Positions 51,538 through 60,325 of a stretch of 64,000 bases of DNA are shown in pieces (position 1 is the first letter of the stretch; each line of letters starts with the position of its first letter). Under the pieces are notes generated by a model. That model did no database searches and was not told where the DNA came from. It saw nothing but the letters and a program-made list of their open reading frames with translations. Source of the DNA: Novosphingobium sp. PP1Y (lineage in GTDB: Bacteria > Pseudomonadota > Alphaproteobacteria > Sphingomonadales > Sphingomonadaceae); NCBI RefSeq assembly GCF_000253255.1, contig NC_015580.1:3547001-3611000 (forward strand), in the 5' to 3' direction. Position numbers and translations under genes: made by a program.

Positions 51538-52638
51538 ATGATCCGCAAAATCCTGCTCGTCCTTGCCGCAGCGATGACCGCGCTGACCCCGGGCATCGCC
51601 AGCGCCGAACGCGTACGCGACCTCGGCCAGTTCCAGGGCGTGCGCTCCAACCAGCTGACCGGCTACGGCATAGTCGTCGGCCTGCCCGGCACCGGCGACG
51701 ACAACCTGGAATACCTGACGCAGGCGATGAAGGGCGTTTCGGGCCGCATGGGCCTGACCCTGCCGCCCGGCGTCTCGCCCGGTCTCAAGAATGCCGCCGC
51801 AGTGATGATCACGGCCGACCTGCCTGCCTTCGCCAAGCCGGGCCAGCGCATCGACGTGACCGTCTCGACGATCGGCAAGGCCAAGTCGCTGCGCGGCGGC
51901 GCGCTGATCATGACCCCGCTCTACGGCGCGGACGGCCAGATCTACGCGATGGCCCAGGGCAACCTGGCGGTCGGCGGGCTCGGCATTTCGGGCAAGGACG
52001 GCTCGAACGTCACCGTCAACATTCCGACCGTGGGCCGCATCGCCGATGGCGCCAGCGTCGAACGCGCAGTCGCCACCGGCTTCGACAGCGATCCCCTGCT
52101 GCGCTGGAACCTGTTCAACGCCGACTTCCTCACGGCCTCGCGCGTGCGCGACGCGATCAACCGCCGCCTGCCGGGCACCGCCTCGGTCGAGGACGGCGTC
52201 ACCCTCGCCCTGCGCCTGCCGCCGCAGTCCGACACCCGGGCCAGCGTCATGGCCGCGATCGAGATGATCGAGGTCGAACCGGCGGAAACCGCCGCGCGCG
52301 TCATCGTCAACAGCCGCACCGGGACCGTCGTGATCAACAATGCGGTGCGCCTCTCGCCCGCCGCGATCAGCCACGGCAAGCTGACCGTGCGCGTCGACGA
52401 GGACCCGACAGTCGTCCAGCCCGCGCCGTTCAGCCGCGGCCAGACCGCCGTCGAGCAGAACAGCACGATCACGACCGACGAGGAAAAGCGTTCGGTCGCG
52501 ATGTTCAAGCCTGGTGCCTCGCTGTCCTCGGTCGTCGATGCCCTCAACATGCTGGGCGTCACACCTTCTGACCTCGTGGCGATCCTCGAGGCGCTCAAGC
52601 AGGCCGGCGCGCTCAAGGCCGAGATGGTGGTGATATGA
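51538..52638 (+). CDS. flgI: flagellar P-ring protein FlgI
   Basis: Periplasmic P-ring subunit, 366 aa, normal length. ATG 51538 opens a signal peptide ending GIASAE, then RVRDLGQFQGVRSNQLTGYG, the family start of mature FlgI. The end has the conserved LNMLGVTPSDLVAILEALK. Its assembly needs FlgA, encoded on the other strand at 45.4 kb. flgJ overlaps its stop (ATGA). Confidence 0.95.
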   Translation: MIRKILLVLAAAMTALTPGIASAERVRDLGQFQGVRSNQLTGYGIVVGLPGTGDDNLEYLTQAMKGVSGRMGLTLPPGVSPGLKNAAAVMITADLPAFAKPGQRIDVTVSTIGKAKSLRGGALIMTPLYGADGQIYAMAQGNLAVGGLGISGKDGSNVTVNIPTVGRIADGASVERAVATGFDSDPLLRWNLFNADFLTASRVRDAINRRLPGTASVEDGVTLALRLPPQSDTRASVMAAIEMIEVEPAETAARVIVNSRTGTVVINNAVRLSPAAISHGKLTVRVDEDPTVVQPAPFSRGQTAVEQNSTITTDEEKRSVAMFKPGASLSSVVDALNMLGVTPSDLVAILEALKQAGALKAEMVVI

Positions 52639-52970
52639 GCGTCATCCTGCCTTCCACCCCGGGCCTGACCGTCAACGCGCAGGGCAGCGACCGCGAGAAG
52701 CTGCACACGACGGCCAAGCAGTTCGAAGCCATCTTCGTGCGCCAGATGCTGGCCGCCGCCCGCAAGACCGACTTTGGCGGCGAGGACGTGTTCGGCAGCC
52801 AGGCGATGGACACATTCCGACAGCTTCAGGACGAGCACTTCGCCGATGTCACCGCCGAATCCGGCACGCTCGGCATGGCCTCGATCATCGAGGCGCAGAT
52901 GGCACGGTTCTTGCCTGCAGAGACCACGCCAGAAGCCGACGTCGCGGCGCAAGAAAAGGCGCAAAGGTAA
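52635..52970 (+). CDS. flgJ: rod-assembly protein FlgJ, rod-binding domain only
   Basis: 111 aa, equal to the N-terminal half of enteric FlgJ: KQFEAIFVRQMLAAARKTD and QAMDTFRQLQDEHFADVTAE. The muramidase half is missing, as in many alphaproteobacteria; the lytic transglycosylase encoded with flhA probably replaces it. It begins inside the flgI stop and ends 3 bp before flgK. Confidence 0.92.
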   Translation: MSVILPSTPGLTVNAQGSDREKLHTTAKQFEAIFVRQMLAAARKTDFGGEDVFGSQAMDTFRQLQDEHFADVTAESGTLGMASIIEAQMARFLPAETTPEADVAAQEKAQR

Positions 52971-52973
52971 ACC

Positions 52974-54311
52974 ATGGGCGCAGACCTCCTCTCGATTGCC
53001 AAGTCCGGCGCTGCGGCGGCCCGCACCGCACTGGACCTGACCGCGCAGAATATCGCCAACGCGTCGTCGGAGGGCTATGTCCGCCGCACGATCAGCGTGT
53101 CCGAACTCGCTGCGAACTCGGTCAGCTCGGCCCCCACGGCGGTCAACCTCGCAGGCGTTCGGGTAAATGGGGTCGTGCGCAATGCCGACGTCTTCCGCCA
53201 GGCCGAAGTGCGCCGCACCGGCGCCGATGCCGCCCGCGCGAGCACGGAAGTCCAAGGCCTGGAAAACATCGAGAGCTCCGTCGAACAGACCGGCGTCTAT
53301 GACGCCATCGTCGCCTTCGAAGGCAGCCTTCAGCAGCTTCTGTCCGACCCCACCGACGGTTCGCTGCGAGCCGCCGTGCTGGAGCAGGGACGGACCCTTT
53401 CGGAAACCTTCAACGTCGCGTCTTCCAGCCTCGATGCGGTCGGCAAGGGACTGCAGTTCGAAGCCCAGGACGGCGTCGACGAGGTCAACCGGCTCGCCGG
53501 CGAACTGGCCCGCGTCAACCTGCGCCTCTCACGCGCGTCGGACCAGTCGAGCGACCAGACAACGCTGCTCGACCAGCGCGACTCGCTGCTTGAGCAGATG
53601 AGCAAGGTCGCCAACGTCAGCGCCAGCTACAATCCGGACAAGACCGTCAGCGTCACCATCGGCGGCACTGCCGGGCAGACGCTGGTCTCGGGCGGAACCA
53701 CAGCGACGCTGGCGATGGCGACGGCCGCCGACGGCACCATATCCTTTACTCTGGACGGCGCGGCTGCCTCGATCAGCTCGGGCGCGCTCGCCGGCCAGAG
53801 CCAGGCCCTCACCCAGCTTGCCGACACCCGCAGCCAGCTAGACACGCTGGCCGCCAAGATCGTCGACGTCGTCAACACCGCACAGGCCAATGGCGCCGAC
53901 CTCAACGGCAATGCCGGCCAGCCGCTGTTTTCGGGTACCGGCGCCGGCGACATGGCGATGATCGCCACCAATGGCAGCGCGATCGCGACGGCCCCTGCCG
54001 GATCGGCAGCGAACAGCCGCGACCCCGGCAACCTGAATGACCTTCGCAGCGCCCTCGACGCCGCCGATCCGGCCGGCGAAATGGACACCCTGCTCTTTAC
54101 CATTTCCAGCGCCGTCGCCGGCCGCACGGTCACGCGCGACGCCCTGGAATCCATCGCAAGCACCGCCAAGGTCGCGCTCCAGGCGCAGGCCGGCGTCGAC
54201 CTCGACGAAGAAGCGGTGAACCTCGTGCGCTACCAGCAGGCTTTCCAGGCCAACGGCCGCGTCATGCAGGTCGCAAGCGACATCTTCGATTCCATCCTGA
54301 ACATCAGGTGA
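52974..54311 (+). CDS. flgK: hook-filament junction protein FlgK (HAP1)
   Basis: 445-aa junction subunit, shorter than the 547-aa Salmonella protein. It has the N-terminal ALDLTAQNIANASSEGYVRR, a long coiled middle and the C-terminal VNLVRYQQAFQANGRVMQVAS. FlgN is its probable chaperone. flgL follows after 7 bp. Confidence 0.94.
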   Translation: MGADLLSIAKSGAAAARTALDLTAQNIANASSEGYVRRTISVSELAANSVSSAPTAVNLAGVRVNGVVRNADVFRQAEVRRTGADAARASTEVQGLENIESSVEQTGVYDAIVAFEGSLQQLLSDPTDGSLRAAVLEQGRTLSETFNVASSSLDAVGKGLQFEAQDGVDEVNRLAGELARVNLRLSRASDQSSDQTTLLDQRDSLLEQMSKVANVSASYNPDKTVSVTIGGTAGQTLVSGGTTATLAMATAADGTISFTLDGAAASISSGALAGQSQALTQLADTRSQLDTLAAKIVDVVNTAQANGADLNGNAGQPLFSGTGAGDMAMIATNGSAIATAPAGSAANSRDPGNLNDLRSALDAADPAGEMDTLLFTISSAVAGRTVTRDALESIASTAKVALQAQAGVDLDEEAVNLVRYQQAFQANGRVMQVASDIFDSILNIR

Positions 54312-54318
54312 GGCTGAC

Positions 54319-55239
54319 ATGGCGATCGTTTCCACCAGCACCAGTGCCTTCTTCGAACGGTCCCGCGCCAACCTGAAGGACTTGCGCGCGCAGACCGAGA
54401 CGCTGCAGGGCCAGCTCTCCAGCGGCAGCAAACTCTCGCGCTCGTCCGACGATCCGGTCGCGGCCTCGCGCCTGCGCTCGCTCTCGCGGTTGGAATCGCT
54501 TTCCAACATCGACAAGTCCAACTCGCAGCGCGCCAATGCCGACCTGAGCCTTGCCGACGCCGCGCTTTCCGACATGTCGGATGCGCTGATCCGTGCGCAG
54601 GAACTCGCCACCCAGGCGGCCAGCGATTCGATCTCAAGCGACCAGCGCGCCTCCATCGGCCGCGAACTGGACTCGATCTATTCGACCCTGATGACCCTCG
54701 CCAATGCGCGCGATTCGAACGGCCATGCCCTGTTCGGCGGCGAAAGCTCCGGCGACGCCTATGCGCTCGATGCCTCGGGCAATCCCGTCTATGTCGGCAC
54801 GCCTTCCTCGGGGACCCTTCCGCTCGGCGAAGGCCAGACGGTCGCCCGTTCGCTGACCGGACCGGAATTCCTCAACTTCTCTGTGGGCGGTACGCCGACG
54901 GACCTGCTGTCGGTCGTGAAAAATCTCGGGGCTGCGCTTCAGGGTGCGGCCGCCGATCCGGCCGGTGCCGCCAATGACGGTCTGGATGCGCTCAAGGCCG
55001 GCCTCGACTCGCTCACGACCGGACAGACCGTGGTCGGCACCCGCCTTGCCTGGATCGAGCTGACTACCGATCGCCGCACCAACCTATCGCAGCTTCGCTC
55101 CACCGAGGAAACCGACATCGGCGCGACCGACATCGCATCCACCGCGGCTTCGCTGCAGGAAGCGCTGCTGGTGCTGGAAGCCAGCCAGGCCAGCTTCACC
55201 AAGCTCGCCAATCTATCGCTGTTCAACAATCTGAGCTGA
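54319..55239 (+). CDS. flgL: hook-filament junction protein FlgL (HAP3)
   Basis: 306-aa flagellin-like junction protein with N-terminal LQGQLSSGSKLSRSSDDPVA and C-terminal SLQEALLVLEASQASFTKLA, both coiled-coil. It is the last gene of the flgB operon; a clear terminator follows at 55248. Confidence 0.93.
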   Translation: MAIVSTSTSAFFERSRANLKDLRAQTETLQGQLSSGSKLSRSSDDPVAASRLRSLSRLESLSNIDKSNSQRANADLSLADAALSDMSDALIRAQELATQAASDSISSDQRASIGRELDSIYSTLMTLANARDSNGHALFGGESSGDAYALDASGNPVYVGTPSSGTLPLGEGQTVARSLTGPEFLNFSVGGTPTDLLSVVKNLGAALQGAAADPAGAANDGLDALKAGLDSLTTGQTVVGTRLAWIELTTDRRTNLSQLRSTEETDIGATDIASTAASLQEALLVLEASQASFTKLANLSLFNNLS

Positions 55240-55247
55240 CGCTTGCC

Positions 55248-55283
55248 CCCGGTCCAACGGGACAGGACCGGGTTTCTACTTTT
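55248..55283 (+). terminator. Rho-independent terminator after flgL
   Basis: Perfect 8-bp GC stem CCCGGTCC/GGACCGGG (55248-55255, 55265-55272), 9-nt loop, then tttctactttt. It separates the flgB-flgL operon from motAB, so motA either has its own promoter or depends on read-through. Confidence 0.8.
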
Positions 55284-55300
55284 CAGGGGGACTTCCAAAC

Positions 55301-56164
55301 ATGTTTGCAATCGTCGGCGTCGTGATCTTGCTGGTCATGGTATTCGGCGGCTTCGCCCTCACCGGCGGCGCGCTGGGACCGGTCATGCACGCGATCCCGC
55401 ATGAGATGCTGATCATCGGCGGCGCCGCTGTGGGCGCTATCGTTACCGGCAACTCGATGCACCAGCTCAAGGCGCTCGGCAGCGGCATGGCCAAGGTCTT
55501 CAAGGGCCCCAAGCACAACAAGCAGGATCACATCGACGCGATCATCCTGACCACGCGCCTGATGAAGATCCTTCGCACCGAAGGTCCGGTTGCGCTGGAA
55601 AGCCACGTCAACGAACCCAAGTCGTCCGCGCTTTTCGCCGAGTTCCCGCGGCTGCTGGCCAACGACGCGCTCGTCCACCTGATCTGCGACACCCTGACGC
55701 TCATCGTGGTCTCCTCGGGCACGCTGGAAGTCCATGCCGTCGAGGACGTCATGGACAATGCGATGAAGACGCATTTCCACGAGCTGCACGAGCCGCAGCA
55801 CGCGCTGCAGACGCTCGCAGACTCGCTGCCTGCGCTGGGCATCGTCGCCGCCGTTCTCGGCGTGGTGAAGACGATGGGCTCGATCGACGAGCCGCCCTCG
55901 GTTCTGGGCGGCATGATCGGCTCGGCGCTCGTCGGCACCTTCATGGGCGTGTTGCTCGCCTACGGCATCGTTGCGCCGATGGCCGGCCGCCTCAAGCAGG
56001 TGATCGAGGAAGACGAGCAGATCTTCCACGCCGTCAAGCAGGTAGTCATCGCCAGCCTTCACGGATGGCCGCAGCCGCTGGTCGTGGAATCGGCCCGCTC
56101 GGGTCTCGGCCACTCCTTCCGCCCCGGCCTGTCCGAACTTCTCGACGCGATGAGGGGACGCTAA
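55301..56164 (+). CDS. motA: flagellar stator protein MotA
   Basis: Inner-membrane ion-channel subunit, 287 aa, typical length. The first helix is IVGVVILLVMVFGGFALTGG. The cytoplasmic loop has charged residues facing FliG. The third and fourth helices carry SLPALGIVAAVLGVVKTMG and ALVGTFMGVLLAYGIVAP, with the conserved prolines. motB follows after 1 bp. Confidence 0.95.
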   Translation: MFAIVGVVILLVMVFGGFALTGGALGPVMHAIPHEMLIIGGAAVGAIVTGNSMHQLKALGSGMAKVFKGPKHNKQDHIDAIILTTRLMKILRTEGPVALESHVNEPKSSALFAEFPRLLANDALVHLICDTLTLIVVSSGTLEVHAVEDVMDNAMKTHFHELHEPQHALQTLADSLPALGIVAAVLGVVKTMGSIDEPPSVLGGMIGSALVGTFMGVLLAYGIVAPMAGRLKQVIEEDEQIFHAVKQVVIASLHGWPQPLVVESARSGLGHSFRPGLSELLDAMRGR

Positions 56165-56165
56165 C

Positions 56166-57005
56166 GTGGCCACCAAGCGAGGCAAGAACGAGCTGCCGCC
56201 GCCGATCATCGTGAAGAAGATCACGGTGGTGGAAGGCGGACACCACGGCGGTGCCTGGAAAGTTGCCTACGCCGACTTCGTGACCGCGATGATGGCCTTC
56301 TTCCTCCTGCTCTGGATCCTCGGCGCGACGACCGAGAAGCAGCGCAAGGGCATTGCCGACTACTTCACGCCGACCCTGGTCAAGACCAAGGAATCCTCGG
56401 CCGGGTCCAACAACGGCCTGCTGGGCGGTTCTTCGCTGACCGACGTCGACAATTATCCGCATGCCATGGGCCAGACCGGCACCCAGGCCATGACGATCCC
56501 GCGCGATGCGACCGGCGGCCCCAAGGAGGGCGGCACCAAGATCAAGCGCTCGGCCCGCGCCAAGCAATCTGTCGAGGAAAAGCTGCGTTCGACCGAAAGG
56601 CTGCGCAAGCTGGCCAAGCAGGTCCGCCTCGTCGACACCTCGATCGGTGTGCGCATCGACCTCGTCGACGATGCCGACTTCTCGATGTTCCGTCTCGGCA
56701 CCACCGTGCTGACGCCCGATGCAGTCGAGCTGATCTCGGCGATTGCGGACGCGGTAGGAGCCGACGGCGGCCAGCTGACCCTGCGTGGCCACACCGACGC
56801 CCTGCCCTACAAGTCTGGCACTTACGGCAACAACTGGTCGCTCTCGGCCGGTCGCGCCGAAGCCACCCGCCAGGCGCTGATGCGTGACGGCATCGCCGAA
56901 GACCGCTTCAAGCGGATCGAAGGCGTTGCCGACAAGGAACTGCTGATTCCCGACAATCCGCAGGACCCGCGCAACCGCCGTATCTCGATCACTCTCCTGG
57001 ACTGA
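56166..57005 (+). CDS. motB: flagellar stator protein MotB
   Basis: Peptidoglycan-anchored stator subunit, 279 aa. The start is GTG 56166. The channel helix VAYADFVTAMMAFFLLLWIL contains the proton-binding Asp; a linker leads to the OmpA domain with GHTDALPYKSG, WSLSAGRAEATRQALMRDG and the closing NRRISITLL. The Asp-x-x-x-Ala pattern suits a proton rather than sodium motor, by inference. Confidence 0.95.
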   Translation: MATKRGKNELPPPIIVKKITVVEGGHHGGAWKVAYADFVTAMMAFFLLLWILGATTEKQRKGIADYFTPTLVKTKESSAGSNNGLLGGSSLTDVDNYPHAMGQTGTQAMTIPRDATGGPKEGGTKIKRSARAKQSVEEKLRSTERLRKLAKQVRLVDTSIGVRIDLVDDADFSMFRLGTTVLTPDAVELISAIADAVGADGGQLTLRGHTDALPYKSGTYGNNWSLSAGRAEATRQALMRDGIAEDRFKRIEGVADKELLIPDNPQDPRNRRISITLLD

Positions 57006-57074
57006 GCTTCGGCTCGGTCCACGGCGGGACGCGAATCGGGCCGATCCCCCGATCTCCAATCATCTTCGGCCCGT

Positions 57075-57102
57075 GAGGTGAGGGTCCCCATGCCCTCACC
57101 TT
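57075..57102 (+). terminator. hairpin downstream of motB
   Basis: Perfect 9-bp stem AGGTGAGGG/CCCTCACCT (57076-57084, 57093-57101) with an 8-nt loop, 70 bp past the motB stop; only two T follow, so a weak or Rho-assisted terminator. Confidence 0.5.
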
Positions 57103-57445
57103 CCGCGTTCCCGCCTTCCATTCGCCCCCATCGGTTCCACCCCTCTACAATAGAAAGAATGCGCAAGGGACGGACGTTCCCGGACGATCCGCCGCAAAAA
57201 GCCATCGAACCTCGCCGGGCCGCCAGTCTCCAAACTCCGTAGGCCCGGATCTCCAATCACCTGACGACAGCCCGTTCACGCCCACGCCGAGCGATTGCCG
57301 CACTCATGCGCGATCCCCCGGCCTGGACGTGAGCGGGCTTTTCTTTGAGCTGGGATCCGAGCTGGCCAAGCCGGGGCGGCATCGACCAGATCAGCCCACA
57401 CAGGGCTGTGGCCGCGAAGTGATCGAGATCTGCCCCGCCCGCTCC

Positions 57446-57740
57446 ATTCATCCTCAACCTGTCGCGGGCTGCGGGCCATGCGCCTCCGCGATCGGGCTTC
57501 GACAAGCTCTGCCTGAGCTGGAGGTAGAGTGAGCGGCAATGCAGGAGAGCGAAGACAGCGCCAACGTCACTGCTCATCCGAAGACTGTCGCAGGACGCGA
57601 ACCGCGCGCCGCCGTGACCGGACTTCGACAAGCTCTGCCTGAGCGGAAGGCGGTGGGGCGAAAGGGCTGGAGAGCGAGGACAGCGCCACCCTCACCGTTC
57701 ATCCTGAGCCTGTCGAAGGATGACGCCCCTGGCACGGCGC
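57446..57740. repeat. degenerate tandem repeat, about 126-bp unit, REP-like core
   Basis: Copies begin at about 57447 (TTCATCCTCAACCTGTCG), 57573 (CTCATCCGAAGACTGTCG) and 57698 (TTCATCCTGAGCCTGTCG), 126 and 125 bp apart. The identical 22-mer starting CTTCGACAAGCTCTGCCTG recurs at 57497-57518 and 57623-57644. The third copy is partial and holds a perfect stem TCATCCT/AGGATGA (57699-57705, 57717-57723). The core resembles the dispersed palindromes of sphingomonad intergenic DNA. Confidence 0.65.
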
Positions 57741-57865
57741 CTTCGCCGAGAGCGAATCACCGACCGATTCGCCGTTAACCCGTTCGCGATTCGCGCTCGG
57801 CTGCCACGCGTTGCCTTCGGTAACGGCACGAATCGCGTCGGCCCGCGCGAAGCGCAGGCACGGAG

Positions 57866-57902
57866 AAGGCCCCGACGGACTGGGGAGAACCGTCGGGGCC
57901 TT
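57866..57902 (-). terminator. fliC terminator
   Basis: Perfect 13-bp stem AAGGCCCCGACGG/CCGTCGGGGCCTT with an 11-nt loop, ending 39 bp past the fliC stop. The stem itself ends in TT on either strand, so it may work in both directions. Confidence 0.75.
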
Positions 57903-57940
57903 AGCCTGCCGAATGCAGGCTATTGGTTACTTTTCGCTAC

Positions 57941-58765
57941 TTAGCGAAGCAGCGAGAGCACGTTCTGCTGGCTCTGGTTCGCCTGGGCGAGCATCGCGGT
58001 CGATGCCTGCGACAGGATCTGCGACTTGGCCATCGCGGTCGTTTCCGACGAGTAGTCAGCGTCTTCGATACGCGAACGGGCGTCCGAGAGGTTCGTGACG
58101 TTGGCAGTCATCGTGTTGACGGCCGAGTCGAGGCGGTTCTGCGAAGCACCCAGGTTGGCGCGAGCGGTCGAGACTTCGTCAAGAGCAGTGTCGAGGTCGT
58201 CGAGCTCGGTACCGGCCAGCGCGGTCACATCGACGGCAAGGGCTGCAGTCATGCCGGTTCCGGCGCTCACGTCGTCGAAGGTCAGGTCGATGGTGTCCGA
58301 AGCGTTGGCGCCGACCTGGATCTTGACGGTGCCGGCAGTACCGGCGGTGCCGTCGAACAGCTTGTTGCCGTTGAACTCAGTGTTGCCCAGAACGTCGGTG
58401 ATCTGCGACTGAAGCTGCGAAACTTCGGTCTGCATGCGGGTGCGGTCGTCGGCCGAATAGGTGTCGTTCGAACCCTGAACGGTCAGTTCGCGAACGCGCT
58501 GCAGCATGTTGGTGACTTCCGAGAGCGCGCCTTCAGCGGTCTGCGCCATCGAGATGCCGTCGTTAGCGTTGCGGATGCCCTGGCTCATGCCCTTGATCTG
58601 CGAGGTCATCGAGGTCGCAATGGCGAGGCCTGCGGCGTCGTCCTTGGCGGAGTTGATGCGCTTGCCGGTCGACAGGCGTTCCATCGAGGTGCTGAGCATC
58701 TTGCTTGCCGAGTTCGAGGCGTTGGTAGCCCGAATCGCGCTGATGTTGGTATTGATAACAGACAT
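57941..58765 (-). CDS. fliC: flagellin
   Basis: Filament subunit, 274 aa, a short flagellin with the D0/D1 coiled regions nearly complete and only a small central insert (about 135-190). N-terminal MSVINTNISAIRATNASNSA and C-terminal LSQASTAMLAQANQSQQNVL are canonical, with the final LSLLR. It is transcribed alone, opposite to the flg operon. A possible sigma-28 box lies 76-100 bp upstream. Confidence 0.96.
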   Translation of the reverse strand: MSVINTNISAIRATNASNSASKMLSTSMERLSTGKRINSAKDDAAGLAIATSMTSQIKGMSQGIRNANDGISMAQTAEGALSEVTNMLQRVRELTVQGSNDTYSADDRTRMQTEVSQLQSQITDVLGNTEFNGNKLFDGTAGTAGTVKIQVGANASDTIDLTFDDVSAGTGMTAALAVDVTALAGTELDDLDTALDEVSTARANLGASQNRLDSAVNTMTANVTNLSDARSRIEDADYSSETTAMAKSQILSQASTAMLAQANQSQQNVLSLLR

Positions 58766-58839
58766 TTAGGTAGCTCCCGTTGAATGTCCCGAGTTCCGGA
58801 TCAGCTTCGCCGGCCCATCCGGCTCCGCTGCCAAGGTGA

Positions 58840-58865
58840 AGACCGGCAAGCTGGCGGCAAATTTA
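58840..58865 (-). promoter_or_regulatory. candidate sigma-28 promoter of fliC
   Basis: Minus strand TAAA (58865-58862), 14-nt spacer, then GCCGGTCT (58847-58840). The -35 fits, the -10 matches GCCGATAA at five of eight bases and the spacer is one short. The start would lie about 65-70 nt before ATG. Confidence 0.4.
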
Positions 58866-58879
58866 AGCCGCCCCGGCAA
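58844..58879. promoter_or_regulatory. CGGCAA array between fliC and the sigma-54 activator
   Basis: CGGCAA at 58844-58849, 58855-58860 and 58874-58879, with a near match (TAAGCCG) at 58864-58870, giving steps of about 10 bp. It overlaps the candidate fliC promoter and lies 145 bp before the activator gene, so it could mediate repression of fliC or autoregulation. Confidence 0.5.
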
Positions 58880-59023
58880 AAAAAGGTTACCCACCCCATC
58901 ATAAACCCGCGGAATCCCGTCAAACTTCGCCGAATCCCGAGTGTAAAATTTTCCGAATTTTTAACTGAATCACCCGCATAAACGGCCGTGGAGATTGGTT
59001 AATACTACGGGGGACATCGAGAC

Positions 59024-60325
59024 ATGGGCGGGTTGAATTTCGACTCGAAATTCGCCCAGCGGCACGGACCGCTGGCAGATCGGGGAATGGCTATTGCCAC
59101 TTCACTCCTCGATCTTGGTGCAATCGATTTGCGTGACGCTGCGGACGAGGCTCCTGGCCGTCCGCGCACGCGGTCGGTTCAACTTTCACGCGGCACTGCG
59201 CCCGCATTCGGTCGCAAGGGCGCATCGCAGATCGCGTTGACTTATGTCGATCCGGTCAGTGAAGCTTCGCTTGCCATGCTGCTCGCAGCCATGGCCGGCG
59301 CCGACGAGCCGATCGCGGCGGACCCGGAAAGCCTTTCGGTCTTCGCTCTCGCCGACCGTCTGGCCAACAGCGACATTCCGGTGCTGATCAACGGCCCGAC
59401 CGGGACCGGCAAGGAAGTCCTGAGCCGCTTCATCCACGCCCGCAGCCCGCGCCGCGAAGGTCCGTTCATCGCCGTCAACTGCGCGGCGATGCCCGAGACG
59501 ATGCTCGAGGCGATGCTCTTCGGCCACCAGAAGGGCGCATTCACCGGCGCTACCCAGGCGAGCGAAGGCTTCATCCGCGCGGCGGACGGCGGCACCCTGC
59601 TGCTGGACGAAATCGCCGAGATGCCGCTTCAGCTCCAGGCCAAGCTGCTGCGCGCGCTGCAGGAACAGGAAGTCGTTCCGATCGGCTCGACCAAGCCGAT
59701 CAAGGTCGACGTGCGCATCATCGCCTGCGCCAACCGCGACCTGCCGACCGAAGTGGCCGAAGGCCGCTTCCGCGCCGACCTTTATTACCGCCTCAACGTG
59801 TTCCCGCTGACGCTGCGCCCGCTGCGCGAGCGCGCCGACGACATCGCCCCGCTCGCCTTCGCGATGGCGCTGCGTCACGCGCCGGACCCGGCCAAGGTGC
59901 CGTGCCCCAGCGAAGCGGCGATCGCGATGCTCAAGCTGCACTCCTGGCCCGGCAACGTGCGCGAGCTGGAGAACGTCATGCGCCGCGCGCTGCTCCTTGC
60001 CCACGGCAACGACGTGATCACGCCCGAGCACATCGTGTTCGACAGCCCGGCCCGCCTGATCGAATCGCCCGTCACGGCCACCGGCTTCGGCGTCACCGTA
60101 GCCCAGCCGCAGGTCGAAGAGGCGGAAACGCCGCGCAAGCTTTCCTCGATCGTGCAGATCTCGGAAGCCCGCGCCATCGTCGAGACGCTCGAGGCATGCG
60201 GCGGCAGCCGGGTGCGTGCGGCCCGCGAACTCGGCATCTCCGAACGGACCCTGCGCTATCGCCTCGCTTCGATGCGTGATGCCGGGATCGAGATCGGCAG
60301 AGCGGCCGCAGGAGGCCGTCGATGA
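59024..60325 (+). CDS. sigma-54-dependent flagellar activator without receiver domain (FlbD/FleQ-like)
   Basis: 433-aa enhancer-binding protein. Residues 1-105 have no recognisable receiver domain. The AAA+ core has Walker A GPTGTGKE (124-131), the sigma-54 loop GAFTGA (171-176) and Walker B TLLLDEI (Asp195-Glu196), followed by WPGNVRELENV. A Fis-type helix-turn-helix ends the protein (SRVRAARELGISERTLRYRL). It probably drives the two sigma-54 promoters found in this window through the CGGCAA arrays. fliE overlaps its stop (ATGA), so it heads the fliE-F-G-H operon. Confidence 0.92.
   Translation: MGGLNFDSKFAQRHGPLADRGMAIATSLLDLGAIDLRDAADEAPGRPRTRSVQLSRGTAPAFGRKGASQIALTYVDPVSEASLAMLLAAMAGADEPIAADPESLSVFALADRLANSDIPVLINGPTGTGKEVLSRFIHARSPRREGPFIAVNCAAMPETMLEAMLFGHQKGAFTGATQASEGFIRAADGGTLLLDEIAEMPLQLQAKLLRALQEQEVVPIGSTKPIKVDVRIIACANRDLPTEVAEGRFRADLYYRLNVFPLTLRPLRERADDIAPLAFAMALRHAPDPAKVPCPSEAAIAMLKLHSWPGNVRELENVMRRALLLAHGNDVITPEHIVFDSPARLIESPVTATGFGVTVAQPQVEEAETPRKLSSIVQISEARAIVETLEACGGSRVRAARELGISERTLRYRLASMRDAGIEIGRAAAGGRR

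Larger units (their letters stand above)
57006..57940. other. 935-bp gap with hairpins and degenerate tandem repeats
   Basis: No convincing coding sequence: open frames are short and have no ribosome sites. It contains a hairpin near motB (57075-57102), three units of a roughly 126-bp repeat (57446-57740), and the fliC terminator at its right end. Local AT-content is not lower than elsewhere. Confidence 0.7.

Noticed and set aside
57051..57259. 12-bp direct repeat gatctccaatca (57051 and 57248) as target-site duplication of an inserted element
   Set aside because: The 185 bp between have no inverted ends or transposase; chance or old duplication is more likely.
57446..57740. CRISPR-like array
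   Set aside because: Unit length of 126 bp, only three decayed copies, repeats not separated by unique spacers and no cas genes.
58857..58869. sigma-54 core for fliC (GG-N9-GC on the minus strand)
   Set aside because: Spacing between GG and GC is one base short and the flanks do not match the two clear promoters.
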